Shown here one piece after another: positions 53,381 through 64,000 of a stretch of DNA of 64,000 nt. How positions within the stretch are numbered: the first letter of the stretch is position 1; the number at the start of each line of letters is the position of its first letter. The notes beneath the pieces were generated by a model. That model worked only from the letters and a program-made list of their open reading frames with translations. It did no database searches and was not told the origin of the DNA. The stretch is taken from contig JASWJB010000215.1 of the NCBI GenBank assembly GCA_032433595.1, positions 1-64,000 of the forward strand. Reading direction: 5' to 3'. The stretch comes from Conoideocrella luteorostrata. Its lineage: Eukaryota > Ascomycota > Sordariomycetes > Hypocreales > Clavicipitaceae. Both the position numbers and the translations under genes were made by a program.

Positions 53381-55051
53381 TCAGATTCCGTGCTCTCTCA
53401 AACTCTTAATCGCATCCGTCACACTGTCATCCAGGCTCCTCCACTTGATCCCCAACCTGTTTGTGGTCTCATCGTTATTGTACTTGAAATTCTCATTCTC
53501 CGAGGGTGCCTCGCCGCCCTTCACGGTCTTGTCCGGCAGGCCCTTCAAATCCGGAAACCTCTTCCAGGCCACGTCGGCAATGTCCCTGTTCTTAAACCTG
53601 CCCCCTATAGTCAAATGCCTCTTCCCGCCGGCTTCCTCCACCTCCATAGCCCGCACATGCGCCAACGCCGTATCCCGCACATCGACCCAGACCGTAATCA
53701 GGCCCGTATCTGGAATTCCCTCCTTGCACTTCCCGCTCACGAGCGCGACGATGCGCTCATTCGACGTGTTTATGCTCTCCAGAGAAGCTAGATGGTGGAG
53801 GACGGGCCCAAGCACCACGGGTGGACAGATGGTAGCCAGATCAAAGGTCGGGCTGTGCTGGCGGACAAAATCCCACGCAGCTCTTTCAGCAAGCGTCTTG
53901 GACACACGGTAGGCCGTGATGGGGGACTCATGCAGGTCCTCTATGGTATTCGGGTTCCAAGACGCCTCGGTGAAGGTGTGGGAGGCGTTGCTCAGGTGGG
54001 CCACGTCGAGGACAGAGGCGAACGAGGAGGTTACAATGACGCGCTTGACCGTCGGGGCGGAGCGGTGGATGGCTTTGAGGATGGAGGTTGTGCCGATAAC
54101 GGCTGGATCGACTAATTCTTTTTGGGGGTCGGCTGTGTGTGTTTTTTCGATGCGCACATTAGCAATGTTTGACTTTTATTTTTCTTCTTGTTCTTGTTTT
54201 TTGTTCTTCTTGTTCTTTTTATTTTTATTTTTATTTTTATTTCTTTGCCCCTGTCTAATTCTTTTCTCGGGAGGGGGAGGGAGGAAGGGAGGGAGGCAGG
54301 CAGTCCGTCAGAATACGTACTCCATTTGTAATGAAACGGACTGGCAGTGTGCATCACCACCTCCAGCCCCGGCGTCTTGACAACCTCATCAAAGGCGCCT
54401 TCTTTGGATATGTCGCCTACGACAACGACTTGCAGGCGATCGCTCCGGTCCTTGTAGGCGTTGCGGATCGGCGCGGCCTTTTCTTCGGAGCGCACCGTCG
54501 TGACGACGCTGTGGCTGCTGTTGGGCCGGAGGAGCTGGTCGAGGATATGGGCTGCGTTTTTCGTGTTAGATTTGAGGCTTGGCTTTGTCTGATTGTCATG
54601 TGTGTGTAGCGGCTTGTAGAGTGTTGTGTTGGTAGCTGCGGATATTCAACTGGAAGAAGGGGAGAGGGGGGGGGGAGAGGGAGAGAGGGAGAGATTAGTA
54701 GGTTTCTTCTTTCTTCTTTCTCCTCTTCATTTTCTTCTTCGTTTTTTAACTACCATCCCATTGTGTCCATGTGTTTGGATCAGAGAGCACCCTCCCCTTC
54801 CGCAGAACACAACAAGTAGCATCGCGCGAGGGAAGCAGCCCCCTGGTAGCTAACACATACCGGCGATGAAGCCCGAGCCTCCTACATACACAGAAGACAG
54901 ACCACTGATTAGCGAGCGCTCCAACATAAACACATGCCGTGTCGACAGGGCAGCCTTCCCAAAGCTCCAAATGGAGAGGAAGGGGGGAGAGGGGGGGGGA
55001 GTCCACGCTCAATAGAGCCAGCCACCTACCAGTGAGCAGAATCTTGGTCAT
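53381..55051 (-). CDS. NAD(P)-dependent GRE2/dihydroflavonol-reductase-like ketoreductase, 341 aa, 4 exons
   Basis: Exons 55051-55030, 54881-54861, 54551-54321 and 54132-53381 (1026 nt). Introns are long: 148, 309 and 188 nt. Exon 2 is a 21-nt microexon carrying the heart of the Rossmann motif; the assembled N-terminus reads MTKILLTGGSGFIAAHILDQ. Later marks of extended SDR (3-beta-HSD/GRE2) proteins: VVMHTASPFHY, VIVTSSFASV (catalytic Ser about 125), AYRVSKTLAERAAW (Tyr-X3-Lys, about 161-166) and VWVDVRDTALAHVRAM. Start chosen at the ATG giving MTKILLTG, as in yeast Gre2-type enzymes; an upstream in-frame ATG at 55099 exists. Reduces carbonyls such as methylglyoxal or other ketones in this family; substrate unknown. 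It is cytosolic. Confidence 0.85.
54133..54320 (-). repeat. low-complexity intron of the ketoreductase gene
   Basis: Intron 3 is mostly T-rich on the plus strand, with CTTGTT and TATTTT repeats (54180-54243), and G-rich near 54270-54300. Such low-complexity introns are unusual among the other genes here, whose introns are 50-75 nt. Confidence 0.6.
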
Positions 55052-55416
55052 GATGGGCGTGATAGTGATGGTACGAAGCGGAAACGCAGTCTCGTTCAAT
55101 CCGGGTCAAATTGAAGGTCAAGGTCAAGGTCAAGGTCAAATCAAGTAGGCGCAGCGAGCAAAACTACAGAAGAGAGGAAACCCCCCCAATCCTCCCCCCC
55201 GATCTATTACTCCATGACGTACCCTGAGCTATCTACTAGTACTAGTATCAATGTTGCTATCCATGCCCCGCGGCCATGTATGTAGTTTCTTGACCGGCCC
55301 ATACTACTTATGTCCGACGTAGAAGGTGGGGCTTGGCTTGGGGTTAGGGATGGCCGCCCCCACGCTACTCCGTAGTTACCAAAACCCCCGTGTTCAGCTC
55401 GGAAATGGCTCCGATG

Positions 55417-55437
55417 TACGGAGTACGGAGTACGGAG
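55417..55437. repeat. tandem TACGGAG x3, palindrome family
   Basis: Three consecutive TACGGAG units, close to another half-site CTACTCCGTAG at about 55363. Same motif as the 17.3-18.8 kb cluster, but in tandem rather than inverted. Confidence 0.75.
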
Positions 55438-55530
55438 TGGTTCGTTCGGAATCAATCTTCATATCATGCCGCTGAATTCATTGCACTGTGTGCCCCAAAC
55501 AAGTATCTGGCGGCCTGCTATACGGACTTT

Positions 55531-55590
55531 CAGACAGACAGACTGACTGACTGACAGAATGACAGAACGACAGAATGACAGAACGACAGC
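55531..55590. repeat. GACAGA/GACTGA tetranucleotide-like microsatellite
   Basis: CAGACAGACAGACTGACTGACTG followed by four degenerate GACAGAA(T/C) octamers. Confidence 0.7.
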
Positions 55591-56296
55591 TGCTTGTTTG
55601 TAGGTTAATAAGGGCTGTTTCACGATAAGCAATAATGAGATCGTCGCTCCTTACCAAGCCCCTTCCCCCCAGTGCAATGCAACAGCAACATTCATTTCAT
55701 GTCATTACAAAGTTCCCCGATAGAGCAGAGCATGTAATTTCTTGACAGAGGCAAAAAATTAGACATTCGTGGTGGTAAATAGCCAGTCACGGTTTTAATT
55801 GGAAATACTCAAGCACCAAGGGGCAATCAGTCACCCGACTGTGCTGCCGCCAACAGGTCCAGACTTCTATTTCCTCTGCTCCGATTTGCTTTACAGTTAT
55901 ATTCACTTACACTAGTGTACGCTAGAAATCCAGCTGACTCGATGCTCCGTGCCTGACAGAAGCCAGACGGCAACACCTAAGCTCATCGAGTTGCGGTGAT
56001 GCAATCGCTGTTGGGGAAGGGAAATACTAAATACAAAACAAAGAAAAAACCGTAACAAAGAGTAGTTACTTTTTAACACTAAATATAGCCTAGTAGCTGC
56101 GCCTGCAGGCAGAACAACCAACTCAGCCTGTTTTAATTGCCAAACTACCAGGAGGGGTGTGCTTGAGTGAGAACCTGCCGGATTTCCAACTCTTCCGCTG
56201 CTCTGTTTCAACGGTGTCCTTAGATGACCTTTCATGTCCTCAGCACACCGGACATGGTCATGATGGGTGCCCAGCATCTCCGTCCTAATGCATTTA

Positions 56297-56319
56297 TGTG
56301 TGTGTGTGTGTGTGTGTGT
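56297..56319. repeat. (GT)n microsatellite
   Basis: About eleven GT units followed by an A-run, in the 3' flank of YME1. Confidence 0.8.
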
Positions 56320-56456
56320 TTAAAAAAAAAAAGATATTCGGCGATTCTTAGCACACTGGGCTATGGTTAACTCGATACCTCCTGACCTTGTTTCGGAACC
56401 TCGAATTTCCCAGTCTCTCCTTCGACGCTGTAAACAACAAGTCAACTGTAGATATT

Positions 56457-58932
56457 TCAGCTGTCAGCCCCAGAAGAGTCCGCCTGAACTGGCGGCGGTG
56501 CCTCTGATTCTGGCGGCTGGGGGTGAGGCACATGCCCAAGACCTGGAGGCTGCGGTGTATCTGAGGGGATAGGCAACATCATGGGGCCTTTCGGTACCAT
56601 GATCCGGCCTGGAAGCTTCTCTCCTCGAATCACCAGCTCCACTTCGTTCTTGTCCAGAGTTTCGTATTGGACAAGCGCCTGCGCCAGGAGATCAAGCTCC
56701 TTTCGCTTCTCTGTCAAAAGTTTCCTTACATCCTCGTACGACTTTTTCAGAGATTTAGAAACTTCTTGTTCAATCATCGATCGGGTTTCGGAACTCAAAT
56801 TCTCATATCGCCTGCCGTACTCTACGGGTCCCAAAGCGTTTGACATGCCAAAGTTGGTGACCATCATGAAGCTCAAATCGGTAGCCTTTTCCAGGTCCTT
56901 AAACATATGTTAGCAAATACTTCGCCTATTTTAGAGCTGTGCTCGTTAAAAAACCTACGTTTGATACGCCAGAAGTGACCTTGTCGTCGCCATATCTCAT
57001 CTCCTCGGCCATCTTTCCACCGAGGAGCACCCGGATATTCGACATATACTCTGCCGCCGTGTATGAGTACTTGTCCATCTGCGGTACGTGGGCAGTATGA
57101 CCAAGAGACGGTCCCTTGGGTAGGATGGTGACCTTGTAGAGCCTACTAGAGCTATCCTTTTCAAAAAGTTGCACAAGCGCGTGACCAGCTTCGTGATATG
57201 CCGTCATTTCTTTCTCTTTTTCTGTGACGACCATCGATTTCCTCTCTGACCCCATGGTGACTCTGTCGAATGCCCAGTCTAGATCAGCTTTCGAGACCAG
57301 CGACGCCCTAGCTCTGCTAGCACGAAGAGCAGCAAGATTCAGCATATTCTCCAGTTCAGCACCGGATTGTCCAGGGGATCGAGCAGCAACAGCATCCAGG
57401 TCAACATCAGGGGCAGCCTTGATCTTCTTAGCATGATGCTTCAAAATGGCTAGGCGACCACGAACATCAGGTAGGTCCACGTTGATATGGCGATCGAAAC
57501 GGCCGGGTCTGGTCAGGGCTTTGTCTAGCAGATTCGGTAGATTGGTCGCTCCCATAATAATAATCTTTGTGTCTTGATCGAATCCATCCAACTCCGTCAG
57601 CAGCTGGTTGAGTGTCTGTTTGGCGTGAGCTTGGTCTCTGGGGTTGCGCTTCCCACCAATGGCATCCAGTTCGTCGATGAAGATGATGGCCGGTGACTTG
57701 GCCTTGGCAGCAGTGAAGAGCTCACGGACTCGCTTGGCTCCCACACCAACAAAGATCTCATCAAACTCACTGCCTGACATGTAGAAGAATGGCACACCCG
57801 CTTCACCAGCAACTGCTCGAGCAAGTAACGTCTTTCCGGTTCCGGGAGGGCCAACTAGGAGAACACCTTTAGGCAGCTTCGCACCCAAATCAGAGAAGTT
57901 TTCCGGGTTTTTAAGAAATTCAACGACTTCCTGTAGTTCTTCCTTGGCCTCGTCGCAGCCGTGCACGTCGCTGAATCGAGTCGTCTGCTTCTCGGCCTTC
58001 ACTTCGGAGTCGGCTTTGGCTCCGGGGCCGCGTCGAAACGTACTCAAAGTTTCGATAAGAATGGTGACTGCGGCAAAACAAAGATATGTGACAACGACAA
58101 ATGTAGCAAAGAACTTGACCCAGCGGAAAATAAGAGATCGCGTTGACTCTTGAACGACCACATGAATTGGCTCGCCCTTGCCGCCTTTTGATGCGGAGCC
58201 ATAGGAGGAGCTTCCTGAGACAGCTGCGTTCGCTATGGCCTGCTCGTGGGTATTCCATTGTCCTCTAGCATATCCAGACGGTGCAGATGGACCAGCAGTT
58301 GCATTCGTACCCGCCGTAAGAGCACTCAACGCCTTCTTGTACGCATCATCCGTCGACGCGTTTGTGGCAAATCGACCTGATTGATAGCGTTCGACTAGTA
58401 TTCCAGGCATATTCGCTCGGAGGAGAAGTTGGTAAAATGCGTTTTGCATGTTGGCATTGCCGGGGTTACGATTCGCCGACTCTTCGACAGTAGCTAGCTG
58501 ATTGCGCGAGATGCCATTGGAAGAGCCAAATGAGGTACCGAATCTTCTTCTTTGGATAGCAACTGTCCCCATTTGTAGGCGTGCTGTGGTAAATGGACGC
58601 CAATGCGCCATTGTACTGGGGTCTCGTCCGTGGAAGTGCGATCGACAAAGACTAGGATTCGCAGCTCTTAATCCAACCTGAGTCAGACCCAACACGGTAT
58701 TTTGAATATTGGACGGTGTGTACATCTTGGGTAGAGTTGTGACGGTGGATGACGATTGCTGCGCTGTATCCCTGGAGAAATCGGGCAGGAGGGCCGGTGA
58801 CGATTTTGCCACAGCGTGTGAGTTCAACACCAGCCCGGCATGGGATTTTCTCATCGTCTGCGTCGCAGCCCTCCATGGACTCGTCAACGAATTAGCGATC
58901 GATGGCCATGCCTCCGAGGCGGCTGATGCCAT
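56457..58932 (-). CDS. YME1: mitochondrial i-AAA protease Yme1, 804 aa, 2 exons
   Basis: Exons 58932-56959 and 56897-56457 (2415 nt). The intron has GTAGGT, branch TTGCTAAC, and keeps phase 0. A Ser/Ala/Arg-rich N-terminus ([14 protein letters not shown]..) is a likely mitochondrial presequence. One membrane span ([22 protein letters not shown], about 271-292) places the enzyme in the inner membrane, with the catalytic face in the intermembrane space. AAA+ module: Walker A GPPGTGKT (about 360), Walker [11 protein letters not shown] (about 414), SRH with [11 protein letters not shown]. Peptidase M41: [11 protein letters not shown] (about 577). The third zinc ligand Asp is the first codon of exon 2 ([11 protein letters not shown]). 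It degrades unassembled and damaged inner-membrane proteins as a hexamer. The C-terminal tail is Pro-rich. Confidence 0.95.
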
Positions 58933-61900
58933 TCCCTGTAGCCTTGAGGTTAGCGAAAATCGACCTCAGATGAGGAGCAGTTCCGGACGAAGATTCTGCT
59001 ACTTACGGACACGCCATGAAAAGCCATCACCAACGCTGGCACCACCGCAGATGATGTGCGCAACAGGGATGATACAGGTGCGAGATGTATTTTGCGTGAT
59101 GAGATAGGAGTGGAAGCAGCAAGAACTTAGTCACCAGTCTCTCATCAGGTGGACCGACGCTTGTTCCGGTTTGGCTCAACGACCAGAAACCAGCACGAGG
59201 AAGCACACGCACACGCACACGCACAAGACCAACGCTTGGCGCCCGGTAAGACTCTGATACAGCAAAATGACCGAGAAGACCGCAATCAAGAAAAGCTATA
59301 ACACTGCACTCATGGCGCAGATCCTTTCAACCCAATGGCAGCCTTTCACTTTTTCTGTTGTGCTGTTGACTCGAAAAGAGTAGGTTTCACCGTTGGCAAT
59401 AATGCGCACAATGGCGGATCCCAAGGCGCCCAATGCCGTGGCGCCGACTTTCGCCTCGTGTACAGAGTACATTCATTAGTCATCCTCTCGCTGGAAACTG
59501 GATGTTCCGATTCCGCATATCACATGATAGAAACACATGGAAAGCGAACACCTCAGGATGGCGCGTCAATAAGTTATGCATGGGACATCCGAGCAAATTT
59601 ATTGTCTGCGTATCTAGGTAGAATGTTAGTGTACCAACACGACTTTCGGCATGGGCAGCAATAAGGGTTGTAGAGATGTGTTATATGAAATCAGCCTTTT
59701 TCAATGCTCCATAGGGAGTGCTTTCGACCACGTGAATCGCTTCAGTCAAAGTCAGCCACAGAACTGGACAGCTTCCCATTGTACTGAATTTCGTTCTTTT
59801 AAAATGTCCTGTGCGGCACCTGATAGCAGATGAGCTAACTCTCTTTGAATGGCTGGCAACGCAAAAAAAGCTGCGGGCGGGTAAGGAGACACAATCGCCT
59901 TCCATGGCGTATGCATATTCAGCATTTTATCCAACAAACAAATGAAAGCAGGTCTTCAGTATCAGCTTTGCTATAGATCCCAAATCGACCTTTTGAAAAG
60001 GTCAATTTAAGCCGAATCTGGGGAGTTACTGGATCTCGTTGACTCGTTCCAGCTTACCACAAACAAGTCACAACAGAGTGCAAGAAATTTCACTTTCGTA
60101 TTGAGAGGCCTACATACCGCAGGCTTTATCCACAACCGTATGCAAGAAAAAGAAAGTCAGCAAAGTCAGATCATTGGCATCCCTGAACGCGTCGCTGATG
60201 GATTCGCTGTCTGTGAGCCCTGTTCTTGATAGCAGTATGGCCTTCGGTCTGTGAGCTTCAAGCCAGGTGCTTATTTTGTCAGTTGTACAGATGGCGAGCA
60301 AGAACGCCGATCTGTAGTGGGTGGTAAAAGCCGTACTGGTAGACGAATGTACATCAAATGCGGAAACAGGCCGAGAAACTAGATGTTCTGACTGGACGTC
60401 GCGACTATTATACTGCCAAGGGTACTTTCTTTTATAAGCTTGACGTCTCTAACGCGAATATCACTTAGAAATCAAACCTATTGGAACAAAGGAACACAAG
60501 CGTGCAAGTCCAGCTATGAGCTGGTTCATAGGACAACAGAAACTGGTAATCCAAAGCTGAACAGAAAAGACCGTAACCTAGCGTTCATTACGAGCAACTA
60601 GTTTCTCAAGACAGGCAAGAGGTTAATCGGAATAGGATCGAGATAATCTCCGGTATCCCGGTGAAAAGCAGATCGTGTCACCTCCTGGATATGCACTTGC
60701 CTTGGCCCATCAATGATAAATGGCCATGCCGGCTAGTACAATGCCTAGATATCCCATCTCTGACATCAAGGGTGTCCTCGTGATTTCATAAGTTGTTTTA
60801 TTCATGACAAATACAGCATTGTGCAGATTGAACACTGTGGTCGGGACACTATGTAACGTTTGATCTTTCAGCTGCGAAAACTGCGAGCTTCGCGAAGTCC
60901 AGGCCTACTGACTTACATATGTAAGAGTGTGTGACTATTGCTAGAATGATTGAGACATTGGTTAGTGAATGACACGGAAAATCAGTCCTTTACGTGTCTT
61001 GCGGCCCAAACGCATTGGGAACACCCACCCAAATGTCTGAAAGAAAATTTGTAGTTGAAGGGTTCAATCATGTCTCTCTCTCTGCGGCATGCAGACACAT
61101 ACACAATGCCAGGCACACTTCTCTCAGCGTATTCTCATCCAAATACACCACGCACAAAAGGGTTTTAAATAAAATGACAACACAGTGGTCTAGGCTCTTG
61201 CATCATCACGCTGTGGCACCATAGCTATCTCCCACCACGACAGTCAATTTATGTCGTCGTCAACACTTTTCACAACACCACAAGTCCGTACCCATGGATC
61301 GTAGTCGAAATATACAGCATCATGCCGGGCCGAATCCACGACATTTCACTAATACTCAACTTTTCCACGCTTCATTCAGACCATTCCCTATGTGTGAGCT
61401 TATTGCAAAGTTATACTTCCAACTTAACGTGCGATGCTTTACTTCGATAAAGACAGGGCTTTTGCCGCGATCCGCATACCGAACGAGATGAGTCTTCAAG
61501 ATTCCAACTTGACCTCAAAGTCGGCAACGGTATTTTGGTTGTTGCCCACTTTGTCCAAGGACTTTGTTATACTCCTTCCATCTTGTTCTGAACCATCACA
61601 GCTTGGGAAGTGTCCGATTGAGACTTCTGAGGCCGGAGCACATAATAGTCGACTTCTTGGTCAGTATCTTGTGTAGCACTCGCGTAACAAAATACATGTC
61701 ACCTTTTACGACTAAATACTGGTGGCTTCAAAATTATATCAAAATTGGTCCGTTCATGGAGGTACTAATATTATATATACATTTCATACATATGCAACTA
61801 TTCATTTATCGTTCGCCGCATTCATACTTGAACGCCCTCAAAGTGGTTTGAACCTGTCCTCCTCTTAGTAGTCGTCATTATTCTTTCATCTGCCCCTGTG

Positions 61901-62281
61901 ACTCGCGCCGAACCCTGAAAGACGGGTATTGCAATAAACCAAAGAAATACCACAGCCCAAAAATGCACTACACCGTAACAAGTCCCAGGTTCGAAAGCGG
62001 AATCACACTAAAGGTTATATCCCTCAACGTGGAGAAAAATATGAAATAATATAAAATAACGAAGTTGAAAGACACCCTGGTTCTGTGAATCCCAAGTGGT
62101 ATATCCGCCCAAAAATTAATGTGCATACATTATAAGATGTGTCGCCCAATATCGGAAATTTTGATTTGGTAGTAGTTGTACAGGTGGTATATTGTTAAAC
62201 ATGGCCGGAAGACAAAACGATTTCAGATTGTTGGTGTAGATTTGATTAAGAGTGCTAAATCGCGCTTGTGCCTGCCTTCAT
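58933..62281. other. 3.3 kb gene-poor region between YME1 and the C2H2 gene
   Basis: I see no supported gene. The first 300 bases are YME1 leader and promoter. The rest is AT-rich, especially 61680-62280, with only short frames on both strands and no recognisable tRNA. The last 150 bases before 62281 are the 3' UTR of the C2H2 gene. Confidence 0.5.
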
Positions 62282-63657
<1,376 letters not shown>

Positions 63658-64000
63658 TGTGAGTTATGTGTGTGTTGACGATGTGAGGTTGAGAGGAAAA
63701 AAAAAAAAAAAAGGTAGGCCCAGAAAGACAAAACCGAGCAACAAGCTGCAGCGCCCCTTGTTTGGTGAAGTCGGTTGTTCCTTGAGGCGTCGTTTGTTCT
63801 CCCAACACTAATTCTCTTTGTATGTGCAATTGCTCCTGGGCTGACTTGGGGAGTCGATAAAGATGAATGCGAGGCAAGGCGAAGAAGAATGTGTGGTGTG
63901 TGATGTGTCTTATGACACGACGAAAGGGTTGATTCGTACAGAGTGGAAGTGATCAAGGATGGACTTGTAAATGAGGAAGTATGTTGTAAGAGTTGGGTGA
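63658..64000. other. promoter region of C2H2 factor
   Basis: Upstream of the C2H2 start on the minus strand; contains an A-run (63698-63713). No other gene is seen before the window end. Confidence 0.5.

Larger units (their letters stand above)
55052..56456. other. intergenic, ketoreductase promoter and YME1 3' end
   Basis: No supported gene. Contains AAGGTC tandem repeats (about 55113-55139), a triple TACGGAG tandem (55417-55437), a GACAGAAT/GACAGAAC repeat (about 55531-55590) and a (GT)n run (about 56297-56319). Confidence 0.5.

Noticed and set aside
53792..54115. Forward frames across the ketoreductase exon 4
   Set aside because: Antisense shadow of a well supported reductase exon.
59335..61851. 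Several 60-110-codon frames between YME1 and the C2H2 gene
   Set aside because: Start codons lack context, frames overlap on both strands, and no splice model links them into a recognisable protein.

Overview
This is nuclear DNA of a filamentous ascomycete (Pezizomycotina, most likely a Sordariomycete, perhaps Hypocreales). The evidence is short (about 50-190 nt) GT..AG introns with CTAAC-like branch points, long monocistronic genes on both strands, and characteristic fungal families: Dbp6, a fungal tetraspanin, Zn2Cys6 and four-finger C2H2 regulators, a DUF7918-like protein and a secreted intradiol dioxygenase. I see no CRISPR array, rRNA gene, confident tRNA gene or intact transposon. The order-level placement is inference.

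Layout. 0-2 kb: a repeat-like zone with a decayed coiled-coil gene and an imperfect direct repeat. 2.1-16.5 kb: tetraspanin, DBP6, the GPI-anchor transferase GPI3/PIG-A, a bromodomain protein (probable NuA4 subunit) and a large WD40 protein. 16.5-19 kb: a gene-free zone with a cluster of TACGGAGTACTCCGTA-type palindromes. 19-23.3 kb: RGP1 and a five-exon DUF7918-like gene. 26.6-28.4 kb: an aldehyde dehydrogenase with likely carbon-control sites upstream. 29.6-30.7 kb: a metallo-beta-lactamase-fold protein with a degenerate metal motif. 32.6-34.3 kb: a Zn2Cys6 regulator. 35.1-44.1 kb: a dense housekeeping block (CWC27, HSF1, PPIL3-type cyclophilin, ORC6). 44.2-47.8 kb: a secreted intradiol dioxygenase and an SDR oxidoreductase. 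50.8-55.1 kb: a single-pass membrane protein and a GRE2-type reductase rich in introns. 56.5-58.9 kb: the mitochondrial i-AAA protease YME1. 62.3-63.7 kb: a four-finger C2H2 transcription factor.

Most genes are core cellular functions: ribosome biogenesis, GPI anchors, chromatin, Golgi traffic, splicing, heat shock, replication and mitochondrial quality control. There is no secondary-metabolite cluster. Two spliceosome-type cyclophilins flank HSF1 within 7.5 kb. Several genes are split by introns so that no single open frame shows them whole. I assembled exon models by splice consensus and frame, and the summed lengths are exact multiples of three in every model given here.

The most unusual items are the dispersed palindrome family, the metal-ligand loss in the MBL-fold protein, the 21-nt microexon that carries the Rossmann glycine motif, and the decayed coiled-coil element at the left end. 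I found no convincing new multi-gene system.
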